Source: CAZNYN01 sp964422205 (GTDB lineage: Bacteria; Synergistota; Synergistia; Synergistales; Synergistaceae). From it: a DNA stretch of 64,000 bases. A program made the translations under genes and the position numbers. Shown one piece after another: positions 50,948 to 60,033 of the stretch; position 1 is the first letter of the stretch; every line of letters starts with the position of its first letter. The stretch lies in the NCBI GenBank assembly GCA_964422205.1, contig CAYRAI010000003.1:9365-73364 (forward strand), written 5' to 3'. The notes beneath the pieces are model-generated. The model had not been told where the DNA came from. It saw only the letters and a list, made by a program, of their open reading frames with translations, and searched no databases.

Positions 50948-51913
50948 ATGATAAAAAGGATAGGCGTCCTAACCAGCGGAGGAGACTCACCGGGAATGAA
51001 CGCCGCCATAAGGTCGGTAACAAGGACTGCTCTCTATCATGGGAGGGAGATTGTCGGAATCAGGCGCGGATATCAAGGATTGCTTGAAGAAGATTTTATA
51101 CCATTGATAAGAAGCTCTGTAGGCGGAATACTTCTGCGTGGCGGAACAATACTAAGGACAGCCAGATGCCCCGAGTTTATGCGCCCCGAAGGTGTAAATG
51201 CAGCTCTTTCAAATCTGCGGCAAAACGAAATAGACGCTCTTGCGGTAATAGGCGGAGACGGTTCTTTTAAAGGTGCTAAAGAGCTTGCCGACAGAGGTTT
51301 TCCAGTTGTCGGCATACCAGGAACGATAGACAACGACATGGCCGGAACAGACTGCACCATAGGATTTGACACAGCGTGCAACACTGCTCTTGACTGCATC
51401 AGCAAACTTCGCGACACGGCATCAAGTCATGACAGAATGTTTATTGTTGAAGTAATGGGAAGAAACGCCGGCTATCTTGCACTTGAAACAGGCGTGGCAT
51501 GCGGCGCAGAATTTGTACTGGTTCCCGAAATAACCGTAAATATAGAGAGCATATGCAAAAGGATACACTATGCGAAAGAGAGAGGCAAAACACACTCTCT
51601 CATAGTTCTTGCCGAAGGAGTAATGTCGGCACACACTCTTGCAGAAAAGTTAAAAGAAGCTTCGTGCGGATATGATCCGAGAATAGTTGTGCTGGGGCAT
51701 CTGCAAAGAGGCGGCGCACCCTCATGTTTTGACACAGTTCTTGCTTCAAGATTGGGAACTGCGGCAGTTGAGGTGCTTTTAGAAGGGCATCACGGCAAAA
51801 TGGTAGGAAGGGTTGACGGCAAAATAGTGGCATCTTCGCTTGAGACGGCATGGACTGTACGCAGACCTCTTGACCCGGATATGTTACATTTGCTGGATAC
51901 CTTGAGCATATAG
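50948..51913 (+). CDS. pfkA: 6-phosphofructokinase
   Basis: 321 residues. GGDSPGMNAAIR near the start, GGDGSFKGA and GTIDNDMAGTD carry the ATP and fructose-6-phosphate sites; GGDG favours ATP over PPi as phosphate donor. ATG 50948 has AGAGGTG 9 nt upstream; GTG 50936 sits in that site. Confidence 0.95.
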   Translation: MIKRIGVLTSGGDSPGMNAAIRSVTRTALYHGREIVGIRRGYQGLLEEDFIPLIRSSVGGILLRGGTILRTARCPEFMRPEGVNAALSNLRQNEIDALAVIGGDGSFKGAKELADRGFPVVGIPGTIDNDMAGTDCTIGFDTACNTALDCISKLRDTASSHDRMFIVEVMGRNAGYLALETGVACGAEFVLVPEITVNIESICKRIHYAKERGKTHSLIVLAEGVMSAHTLAEKLKEASCGYDPRIVVLGHLQRGGAPSCFDTVLASRLGTAAVEVLLEGHHGKMVGRVDGKIVASSLETAWTVRRPLDPDMLHLLDTLSI

Positions 51914-51928
51914 CAAGAGAATAATAAA

Positions 51929-52798
51929 ATGAAAACCTCAAAAGTTCTTCCGACAGAGTTCGGCAAAAATCTCACAGATATCGTGGCACAGGACAGAGGC
52001 AAAAGGGGCGTTTCAACGCTCTGCAGAGCTGAGTATTGGTGCGAGGCATCAGAACTTTTTGCAGGTATGTCCAAAGTTGCGGTAGTGTCTGGTTTTTACG
52101 TCCCTAGAGCAAAAGCTCCGGAAACAGACGGCCCGTGCGGTGCCGTAATCTTGGCAAGAGCCTTTCACAGACAGAATATACAAAGTGAGATATGGACTGA
52201 TTACCTTTGTGAAGAATCTATGAAAGAATGCGCGTCTGCCGTAGGACTGCCTGAAGAATGCGTTAAGACTGTCGACGAGAAAAACATCTTAGACAAATTT
52301 TGCCCAGACGGAGTAATATTTACAGAAAGATTGGGACGGGCTTCCGACGGTGGATACTACAACTTCAGAAAAAATGAAATATCCTCCTACACTCCGCCCT
52401 TAGACTCCATTTCAGACAAAGCCCAGATCAAAGGCATAAAAACAATAGGCATCGGCGACGGGGGCAACGAAGCCGGCATGGGGAACTTCTTTGACGAACT
52501 CTCTGTGCTTCTGCCCGAATACAGACAGTGTCTGAGTGTTGTAAAGACAGACATTGCATTGCCTGTCGATGTGAGCAACTGGGGATGCTACGCACTTACA
52601 TCCGCTCTCTCTCACATCTGGGGCATCTGGAGAGGACATGAAGAGGGCGATGAGCAAAAAATGCTTGAAGCTCTGGTACGATCTAAGGCCGTGGACGGCA
52701 TAAGCGGAAAGAGCGAGCTCAGTGTTGACGGTTTTGCAATAGACATTCAAAACGAAGTTATACGCCAAATTCATGATGTTTGGAAAAAATTTTTCTAA
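51929..52798 (+). CDS. DUF4392 protein, D-glutamate cyclase C-domain-like
   Basis: 289 residues matching DUF4392: GFYVPRAKAPETDGPCGAVILARAF, IFTERLGRASDGGYYN, and GIGDGGNEAGMGNF. In animal D-glutamate cyclase this domain is fused behind the DUF1445/YcsI domain. Here the YcsI protein is encoded 46 kb away, at 5508-6317. A joint role in D-glutamate / 5-oxoproline conversion is likely but not shown. Weak ribosome site; 15 nt after pfkA, so probably co-transcribed. Confidence 0.82.
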   Translation: MKTSKVLPTEFGKNLTDIVAQDRGKRGVSTLCRAEYWCEASELFAGMSKVAVVSGFYVPRAKAPETDGPCGAVILARAFHRQNIQSEIWTDYLCEESMKECASAVGLPEECVKTVDEKNILDKFCPDGVIFTERLGRASDGGYYNFRKNEISSYTPPLDSISDKAQIKGIKTIGIGDGGNEAGMGNFFDELSVLLPEYRQCLSVVKTDIALPVDVSNWGCYALTSALSHIWGIWRGHEEGDEQKMLEALVRSKAVDGISGKSELSVDGFAIDIQNEVIRQIHDVWKKFF

Positions 52799-52859
52799 AT
52801 ATTGGTTTTTTATCACAATCTCATGGTAGAATAATCATCCAGATAGGTGGTCTTCTGTA

Positions 52860-53309
52860 ATGAATAACATGAATGAAGCCGGGAAGAGGCCGCTCATCAT
52901 ACTTGGTTCTGCTGTAATTTTGTTGCTGCTGCTTAGCGCCTGGAGTCTAAAGGCGGACTTGTTCACAGATGGCTTTCACATTGACAAATCAGTTATATGC
53001 TTGGAGCTCGATGAAAACCGCAAGCCGCTTCACATAAGCAGTAAGATACAATATGGGTCCCGCCAAATATGTTTATGGTTTCAATACTCCAAAGCAAAAG
53101 AAGGAAATCATCTCGATATTACGTGGTACTACGGAAAAGACAAGGTCCTGACAGAACAGCTTAAACTTATGACTGCGGACGGAGTCAAGGCATTTTACCT
53201 TCTCAGAGAGGAAGGAACACCTTTGCCTGTCGGATCATATAAAGTAGTAATATCCACACCTGTTAAAACCTTATCAGAAATAAAATTTGATATTGTGAGA
53301 AGAAAATAA
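52860..53309 (+). CDS. Membrane-anchored protein of unknown function
   Basis: 149 residues: short basic start, one hydrophobic segment (about 12-30, IILGSAVILLLLLSAWSL) acting as signal anchor, and a beta-rich outer part with no motif I know. AGGTGG lies about 10 nt before the ATG. It precedes rho by a few bases beyond its stop, which suggests co-transcription. Confidence 0.7.
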   Translation: MNNMNEAGKRPLIILGSAVILLLLLSAWSLKADLFTDGFHIDKSVICLELDENRKPLHISSKIQYGSRQICLWFQYSKAKEGNHLDITWYYGKDKVLTEQLKLMTADGVKAFYLLREEGTPLPVGSYKVVISTPVKTLSEIKFDIVRRK

Positions 53310-53333
53310 CACTTGACCGGGAGGTCTAGCGAT

Positions 53334-55376
53334 TTGCCAAGAAAAAAATTAGAAACCACAGAAACAGAAAACAAAGCTGAGAATAAGAAGTTGTCCGTAA
53401 GAAAGACAAAAAAAACGGATTTACCTAATGAAAAGGATGCGGCTATAACTGCAGCGACAGAGCCCTCTTTAAATAAAGCAGCAGAGGAAACACCATCTGC
53501 CGATACTGAGAAGGCTCCCAAAGCAAAAAAGGAACATAAGAAAAAAACCACGCAAGAAGCAGAAATACCCGCGCAGGAAAAGCCGAAAAGAACATCGGCA
53601 AGAACAAAAACATCGCCCACAGGCAAAAAAGAACCGGCAGAGCAGCACGAAGAACAAAAAGAAGATTCTGAAGAAAAAACCTTATCCGAAACAGCCGGAA
53701 CAGTGTCGGAGCCTAAGAATGCCGAGATATCTAAGACACGTGTCCGCAAAAAGAAAACGCCCCCAAAAGAATCTAAGAAAACAACCGATACCGATATAGA
53801 AAAAATAACTTCAGACATCAATGAAGGCCCGACAGAGGATTCGCCGACAGAGGAAAACCCTGCCGACAAAACAGACGCACCTGAAAATAACCTAACCGAC
53901 GTGCAGCAAGCCCCGGCCTCTCAGGTAGAGAATCAAACCTCGGACAAAACAGAAGCAGAAAAAATAGACACAGCTAAAACAGAGCCCATACAGCAGACTG
54001 CTTCAGAGCAAGAAAAAGCTCCTTCAATGCTTCCCGTAGCTCAGGCTCAGCCCCAGACACTTTCGGAAAACATTAAGCAGGAACAGGACAAAAACGGCAC
54101 AAAAAACCAATACAAACATTCCCATCCAAAACTTGGTTTTAACCACCTTGCGGCTCAAACGTTAGCCGAACTTCGCAAAATAGCAAAAGAAATAGGTGTC
54201 CCCTCTATATCTGCCAGACGCAAAGACGATCTTATCGTGGATATACTCAAAACACAGGCTGAAACAATGGGATACCGATTCAACGGAGGAACATTGGAGT
54301 GCATGCAGGAAGGATACGGTTTTCTGCGTCCCTCGGGACTTTTGCCGAGCAATAACGACATATACGTTTCAGCATCTCAGATACGTAGATTCGGGCTGAG
54401 AAACGGAGATGTCGTTTGGGGAATAATACGGCCTCCAAAAGAACAAGAGCACTACGAAGCACTCCTTCGCGTTGAAAATGTCAATTTTACAGACCCAGAA
54501 GAAGCGCGCAGAAGACCTCATTTTGAAAATTTAACACCGATATTTCCAAATGAAAAATTAAACCTCGAAACAGACAGAAAACAAATAGCCACAAGAATTG
54601 TAGACTTATTTGCTCCTATAGGCAAAGGTCAGAGAGCTCTAATCGTATCTCCGCCTAAAGCTGGAAAGACGACTTTGCTTAAACATCTGGCAAATTCAAT
54701 AACAACAAACCACCCTGAAGTCATCCTTATGGTTCTGCTGATTGATGAACGTCCTGAAGAAGTCACCGACATGGCTCGTTCTGTTGACGGAGAGATAATA
54801 GCGTCCACATTTGACAGGCCTGCCGAAGAGCACCTCAGAGTGGCGGCTCTTGCCTTAGAGAAGGCTAAGAGACTTGTTGAAGTTTCAAAAGACGTTGTTC
54901 TGCTTCTTGACTCAATAACACGCCTTGCAAGAGCTTCAAACCTAATAGTCCCGCCGTCTGGCAGAACTCTTTCGGGTGGAATGGATCCTGCAGCCCTCTA
55001 CTTCCCGAAGAAATTTTTCGGAGCTGCCAGAAACATTGAATTCGGAGGCAGCCTTACAATTATAGGAACATCTCTTGTAGAAACAGGCAGCCGCATGGAC
55101 GATGTAATATATGAAGAATTTAAGGGGACCGGCAACATGGAAGTTCATCTCTCACGTAAAATATCCGAGCAGAGGATATTCCCGGCCCTAGATATCACAA
55201 AGTCAGGCACAAGAAAAGAAGAGCTGCTTGTTGCCGATGACGATCTTCAGAGAATTTGGGCGCTTCGCCGTAAAATAGGCAATATGGATGAGGCTGAAGT
55301 CCTAAACCTCATTCTCGATAAATTGCGCAGCACCGCCACCAATAAAGATTTTCTTGCTACAATAAAGGTCAGTTAA
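53334..55376 (+). CDS. rho: Transcription terminator Rho with long disordered N-terminal region
   Basis: 680 residues. The first 270 or so are low-complexity, rich in K, E, T, P and A. Then comes the Rho N-terminal helical domain (LAELRKIAKEIGV), the RNA-binding cold-shock-like domain (LECMQEGYGFLR), and the ATPase with Walker A PPKAGKTTLL, LLIDERPEEVTD and LLDSITRLARA. TTG 53334 is chosen because GGGAGG (53319-53324) is 9 nt upstream; an upstream TTG overlaps that site. Large disordered inserts in Rho of some phyla drive condensation; that may apply here. Confidence 0.95.
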   Translation: MPRKKLETTETENKAENKKLSVRKTKKTDLPNEKDAAITAATEPSLNKAAEETPSADTEKAPKAKKEHKKKTTQEAEIPAQEKPKRTSARTKTSPTGKKEPAEQHEEQKEDSEEKTLSETAGTVSEPKNAEISKTRVRKKKTPPKESKKTTDTDIEKITSDINEGPTEDSPTEENPADKTDAPENNLTDVQQAPASQVENQTSDKTEAEKIDTAKTEPIQQTASEQEKAPSMLPVAQAQPQTLSENIKQEQDKNGTKNQYKHSHPKLGFNHLAAQTLAELRKIAKEIGVPSISARRKDDLIVDILKTQAETMGYRFNGGTLECMQEGYGFLRPSGLLPSNNDIYVSASQIRRFGLRNGDVVWGIIRPPKEQEHYEALLRVENVNFTDPEEARRRPHFENLTPIFPNEKLNLETDRKQIATRIVDLFAPIGKGQRALIVSPPKAGKTTLLKHLANSITTNHPEVILMVLLIDERPEEVTDMARSVDGEIIASTFDRPAEEHLRVAALALEKAKRLVEVSKDVVLLLDSITRLARASNLIVPPSGRTLSGGMDPAALYFPKKFFGAARNIEFGGSLTIIGTSLVETGSRMDDVIYEEFKGTGNMEVHLSRKISEQRIFPALDITKSGTRKEELLVADDDLQRIWALRRKIGNMDEAEVLNLILDKLRSTATNKDFLATIKVS

Positions 55377-55421
55377 TATTGAACTTGGCGCTTAAGTATA
55401 AAAATTCTGGAGTGAATGATA

Positions 55422-56807
55422 ATGGCTAAATTTTCGAGCTTTTTTGCCAAAAACAAAAAAATTATCACATTCACACTCTTTATATTTGCTACCCTCAGTG
55501 CGGCTTTGGTTTTTGCGGCAAAAGCCGCAGAGGTAAGCGGTCTTTACTGGACATCTCTTGACAGTGATACTAATGTCAGCACCTCCGCCAATAACAGAGG
55601 ATTCTTTATGGTAGATGTCTCTGACTTGCTCTCGACAAGCGGAATAGACACAGAAGCACCCGAAGCAGAGAACGACATTGTTCCCATCGGCATAGGGCCT
55701 CTGCCGAGTGTACCCTCTCTTACCAATGAAGAACTTAAACTCTACGGAGTCCTCTCAAAGGGCGACGGACTTCTCTCCAGTTCAGACGTATCATCTCTTG
55801 ATGACGACATTCATTGGCAAGAGATAGTTCTTGACGAAAATGACACTCTCGCGTCAATAGCGGAAGAGTTCGGAGTAAGTGCGGAGGACATACGTAAAGC
55901 CAACGCAATGGCACCCAACACAAAACTCAATTATTCCGAAGTTCTCTACATACCTGACAGCCATGAAGATGTCGCAAAGACATTGGCGTTTGTAAAAAAA
56001 CTCCAAAAATCAGAGTTTGATGAGAAGCGTCAGGCAAAGACAGTACATGTCACTGCTTATGTAGTGCAGAACGGCGACACTCTGTGGTCAATAGCCAATA
56101 GATTTAACCTCGACCTTGACACAATCATAGGCTCTAACAAACTCAGCGATGTTAATATGCTGAAGCTTGGCATAACCCTCAGAATTCCTAACCAGGACGG
56201 TATCTTTGTTATTGCTCAGAAAAGAGACACAGTCTCTAAGCTTGCGGATAAATACGGTTCCACAAAAGAATCGGTAATAATCGCAAACTCACTGGGACAA
56301 AATCCCGTATTGAAGGCGGGACAGGAAGTATTCCTGCCTGGAGCAAAAGTTGTCGCAGTAATAGAGAGCGGTTCTCGAAGCAGAATAAGGGTTACAACAA
56401 ACAAATTTACGGAAAGCAGCTCGCGGCGCTTTAAGTGGCCGGTTATAGGCAAAATATCAAGCAGTTTCGGATGGAGGCGCAGTCCGTTTGGCAAAAGACG
56501 CGTATTCCATTCAGGGCTTGACATAAGAGCGCCGAGAGGACGCAGTATCACAGCTGCGGCTGTGGGTGTTGTCGTCCATTCCGGATGGATGGGCGGCTAC
56601 GGAAAGACAATAGTAATAGCTCATTCCGGCGGAATAAGCACATTATACGGACACTGCAGCTCACTTACTGCAAGGAGAGGCGAAAGAGTAGGCCCTGGTG
56701 ATATCATAGCCAGAGTGGGCAGCACAGGACGCTCTACTGGCAACCACCTGCATTTTGAAGTGCGCAGGGGAGGAACGCCTATAAGTCCTCTCAAAGTATT
56801 AAGGTAG
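55422..56807 (+). CDS. LysM-repeat M23-family metallopeptidase
   Basis: 461 residues: N-terminal membrane/signal segment (about 14-36), three LysM repeats (about 133-175, 210-255, 258-305) and a C-terminal lysostaphin-like M23 domain with HSGLD and HLHFE as zinc ligands. Likely a periplasmic peptidoglycan hydrolase or divisome activator of the NlpD/EnvC kind. ATG 55422 has GGAG 9 nt upstream; ATG 55416 is too near it. Confidence 0.92.
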   Translation: MAKFSSFFAKNKKIITFTLFIFATLSAALVFAAKAAEVSGLYWTSLDSDTNVSTSANNRGFFMVDVSDLLSTSGIDTEAPEAENDIVPIGIGPLPSVPSLTNEELKLYGVLSKGDGLLSSSDVSSLDDDIHWQEIVLDENDTLASIAEEFGVSAEDIRKANAMAPNTKLNYSEVLYIPDSHEDVAKTLAFVKKLQKSEFDEKRQAKTVHVTAYVVQNGDTLWSIANRFNLDLDTIIGSNKLSDVNMLKLGITLRIPNQDGIFVIAQKRDTVSKLADKYGSTKESVIIANSLGQNPVLKAGQEVFLPGAKVVAVIESGSRSRIRVTTNKFTESSSRRFKWPVIGKISSSFGWRRSPFGKRRVFHSGLDIRAPRGRSITAAAVGVVVHSGWMGGYGKTIVIAHSGGISTLYGHCSSLTARRGERVGPGDIIARVGSTGRSTGNHLHFEVRRGGTPISPLKVLR

Positions 56808-56858
56808 TATAAGAAATATTTGAATATACATCTAGGAATTGCAAAGGAGCGTTACTCT

Positions 56859-58460
56859 ATGACAAAGTACATATTTGTGACCGGAGGCGTCGTATCGTCA
56901 CTTGGCAAAGGAATTACAGCCGCATCGCTTGGCTCCCTGCTTAAACGCAGAGGATTCAAAGTAAGCATTTTGAAAATGGATCCGTATATCAATGTTGACG
57001 CGGGAGCAATGAGCCCATTTCAGCACGGAGAAGTCTTTGTAACATGGGACGGTGCGGAAACCGACTTGGATCTCGGACATTACGAGAGATTTATAGACGA
57101 GGCCATATCTGCGAAAAATAGCTGCACTACCGGAAAAGTATATTCTGCCGTTATCCAGCGCGAACGCGAAGGCGGATACAACGGAGGCACAGTGCAGGTA
57201 ATTCCTCATATCACAAACGAGATTCAGGACAGAATACTCGCGGTGGGAGAAGACAACGACATAGTCATATCTGAAATAGGCGGAACAGTCGGAGACATAG
57301 AGGGGCTGCCTTTCCTTGAGGCTATAAGACAGCTTTCCGTAAGAGTCGGCAAGGAGAACATACTCTACTGCCATGTTACCCTTGTGCCATATATAGCAGC
57401 ATCGGGTGAACTTAAAACAAAGCCAACTCAGCACAGCGTCAATGAATTAAGACGCATAGGAATACAGCCTGATGTGATAGTCTGCCGCTCACAGTACACA
57501 GTAGGCCCAGACCTAAGAGAAAAAATAGGACTCTTCTGCAGTGTGGCTCCAGAGTGCGTAGTGGAGGCAAAAGACTCAGACTCAATATACAGAATCCCCG
57601 AAGTTCTGCACGAACAGGGTTTTGACTCCATGGTGCTGAAAAAACTCGGATTACCTGCGGATAAAGAGCCCGACATGAAAGACTGGCAGGAGTTCCTGCG
57701 CCGCTACGACAGTTTGACAGGCGAAGTTACAGTTGCTCTTGTCGGAAAATACACAGAGATAAAAGATGCCTACCTCAGTGTGAACGAGGCTCTTGCTCAC
57801 GCCGGCATAGCCAACGGAGTAAAAGTAAAAGTCATGCCGGTTGAGGCGGAAGATCTAGTTACAGGCAATCCTTCGGATATATTATCCTGCGCCGACGCTA
57901 TACTTGTACCCGGCGGTTTCGGTCAGCGCGGAGTAGAGGGCAAAATTTTAGCGGCTAAGTATGCGCGCGAGAGCAAAAAACCTTACTTCGGGCTCTGCCT
58001 GGGAATGCAGGTCGCAGCCATAGAGTTTGCACGCAATGTATTGGGACTTGAAGAAGCCAACAGCCTTGAAATGGATGAAAATACGGTTCATCCCGTAATA
58101 CATCTGATGGATGAGCAGAAAAACATTGTGGACATAGGCGGAACATCCAGACTCGGAGCTTATCCCTGTGACATTGCGGAAGAATCTAAATCCGCAAAAA
58201 TATACGGTTCTCTGTCAATAAGCGAAAGACACCGCCATCGCTTTGAGTTTAACAACGAATACATAGAAATGTTTGACAAAGCTGGAATGAAAGTCGCCGG
58301 AATCTGCCCAGTAGGAGGACAGGTTGAAATTCTCGAAAACGTTAACCATCCTTGGATGATAGGAGTTCAATTCCACCCTGAATTTCTCTCAAGGCCTGTA
58401 AGACCTCATCCTCTGTTTAAAGACTTTATCGCAGCAGCGGTAAAGAATGCAAAAATATAA
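56859..58460 (+). CDS. pyrG: CTP synthase
   Basis: 533 residues. Synthetase half with GGVVSSLGKGITAASLG and the glutaminase half with the nucleophile cysteine in GLCLGMQ and a late HPE in FHPEF. Makes CTP from UTP with glutamine. AAAGGAG stands before ATG 56859. Confidence 0.97.
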   Translation: MTKYIFVTGGVVSSLGKGITAASLGSLLKRRGFKVSILKMDPYINVDAGAMSPFQHGEVFVTWDGAETDLDLGHYERFIDEAISAKNSCTTGKVYSAVIQREREGGYNGGTVQVIPHITNEIQDRILAVGEDNDIVISEIGGTVGDIEGLPFLEAIRQLSVRVGKENILYCHVTLVPYIAASGELKTKPTQHSVNELRRIGIQPDVIVCRSQYTVGPDLREKIGLFCSVAPECVVEAKDSDSIYRIPEVLHEQGFDSMVLKKLGLPADKEPDMKDWQEFLRRYDSLTGEVTVALVGKYTEIKDAYLSVNEALAHAGIANGVKVKVMPVEAEDLVTGNPSDILSCADAILVPGGFGQRGVEGKILAAKYARESKKPYFGLCLGMQVAAIEFARNVLGLEEANSLEMDENTVHPVIHLMDEQKNIVDIGGTSRLGAYPCDIAEESKSAKIYGSLSISERHRHRFEFNNEYIEMFDKAGMKVAGICPVGGQVEILENVNHPWMIGVQFHPEFLSRPVRPHPLFKDFIAAAVKNAKI

Positions 58461-58480
58461 CCGATAAGGGGGCTTCTACT

Positions 58481-59479
58481 ATGAAACAGTACCTAAAGCT
58501 AATGATGATTCTCACCGTCCTGCTAATATCCGCACTTCCTGTATATGCGGCTGATACTCAGGCCGATGTCAATCCCGCCTTCCAGACTCTTGAAAGAATC
58601 GAAACAATAGTCTACGGCGCACCCCAAGGAGGAGGACTCCTGCCGAGACTCAGCCTTGCCGAAAAAGACGTATTCGGAAGAGAGCTTCCCGGAAGCCTCA
58701 CTGAGAGACAGACGGCAATGCTTGATTTCCTGGAAAAAGGAACACCGACACTGCCATCCCTGCTGTTCAAATTGGCGGTTGCCGAATGGGCAGTTTCACA
58801 GCAGCTTCATCCTGCATGGGCACTTTCAAGACGTGTGGAAACTATAGAAGCTATCACGGAAGGCACTGTTCAGAGCGGAGCCCTTGCTGCAAGAATAGAA
58901 AGACTTATAACAAAGCTTCTTCCCGACGGAGTTACAGCGACACAGATTCAGGTTCCTGCTGCGACAGTTGTTAAAGGAGTTCTGGGGCAGACACTTTCAG
59001 TCCGCAACATAAAAGTTGACGACAAAGTTGTGCTGAATCTCACACAGGAAATAGTAATAGGCGGAACTCTTATTGCTCCTAAGGGAAGCAGAATATTTGC
59101 TCACATCACAAAAGTAAAGCCGCCGCGCAGCTTCGGACGCGCATCCGAAATAGAAATGGCTTTTGATTCGCTTGAAGCGATAGGTCCCGCTCTCCTTGCC
59201 GTTACAATGGGAGAATCAGCCAAAAAAGCTATGGAAGCAGATGCCGGTACAATCGGCGCTGTCGGTGCCAGCTTTGCCGGGGCAGTTCTGCTGGGTCCAT
59301 TGGGACTTGCCGGAGGTTTCCTTGTGAGAGGTTCCGACAAACAGCTTAAAGAAGGCACCTTATTCTATGTTGAGACATCAGCAGCATCAACAGTCATGGG
59401 CTATAAAATTCCAGGACAGATTTCATCTATAGTTGTCTCTGGTGACCAAACAGCGCCTCAGGGCAGCACTACAAAATAA
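58481..59479 (+). CDS. Exported protein of unknown function
   Basis: 332 residues. Clear signal peptide (KQYLKLMMILTVLLISALPVYA, cut near residue 23). The mature part has a helical first half and a beta-rich second half with APKGSRIFAHI and a glycine/alanine-rich hydrophobic stretch near 262-285 that could sit in or on a membrane. No family recognised. It lies between pyrG and lptC with a GGGGG ribosome site, so an envelope role is likely. Confidence 0.75.
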   Translation: MKQYLKLMMILTVLLISALPVYAADTQADVNPAFQTLERIETIVYGAPQGGGLLPRLSLAEKDVFGRELPGSLTERQTAMLDFLEKGTPTLPSLLFKLAVAEWAVSQQLHPAWALSRRVETIEAITEGTVQSGALAARIERLITKLLPDGVTATQIQVPAATVVKGVLGQTLSVRNIKVDDKVVLNLTQEIVIGGTLIAPKGSRIFAHITKVKPPRSFGRASEIEMAFDSLEAIGPALLAVTMGESAKKAMEADAGTIGAVGASFAGAVLLGPLGLAGGFLVRGSDKQLKEGTLFYVETSAASTVMGYKIPGQISSIVVSGDQTAPQGSTTK

Positions 59480-59485
59480 AACAGC

Positions 59486-60031
59486 GTGTTAAAAAAAACA
59501 TCGATAGGATTAAAAAAAATAGTCGTAAGCGCAGTTATCGCGGTAACTGCGCTTATGGCTGTATATCTATGGCGTGATCTTCACTTAAGCGACAATGAAA
59601 TAGTTCCTGTACCGGACATAGTAGTCGAAAACATCGAAGTCAACAGAGAAATTGACGGAAAAAAATGGAAACTCAAAGCTCCTCGGGTGGAGCATAAAGA
59701 CGGAATAATATACGGTTACTCCTTAGATGTTGAAATGAATGACAAAGCCGGAAAACAGGCCTTGCTGAAATCAAAGACAGGAACCTTCACAAGAGAGAGC
59801 GAAGACATCACACTAAATGATTCTCACGGCACTTTTGCCGAAAAAGAACATCTCTACAATCTCAGAACCGGAACGGCGCACTACGATTCGGCATCAAAGA
59901 CATGGCATTTTTCAAACAGCGTGCTTATCAGTGATGACAAGAGCGAGCTGACTGCGGCTAAAGGAACGTTTGACACAAAGAGCGGAATAATCTCCCTAAC
60001 CGGAGACAGTATTATCAAGTGGGGGAAATAA
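59486..60031 (+). CDS. lptC: LPS transport protein LptC
   Basis: 181 residues: one N-terminal membrane helix (about 9-28) and a periplasmic beta-jellyroll part with the repeating strand pattern of LptC/LptA (KKWKLKAPRVEHKDG, LKSKTGTF, ELTAAKGTFDTKSG). Bridges the inner-membrane LPS exporter to LptA. GTG start without a good ribosome site, 6 nt after the previous stop; translational coupling is likely. Confidence 0.82.
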   Translation: MLKKTSIGLKKIVVSAVIAVTALMAVYLWRDLHLSDNEIVPVPDIVVENIEVNREIDGKKWKLKAPRVEHKDGIIYGYSLDVEMNDKAGKQALLKSKTGTFTRESEDITLNDSHGTFAEKEHLYNLRTGTAHYDSASKTWHFSNSVLISDDKSELTAAKGTFDTKSGIISLTGDSIIKWGK

Positions 60032-60033
60032 GA

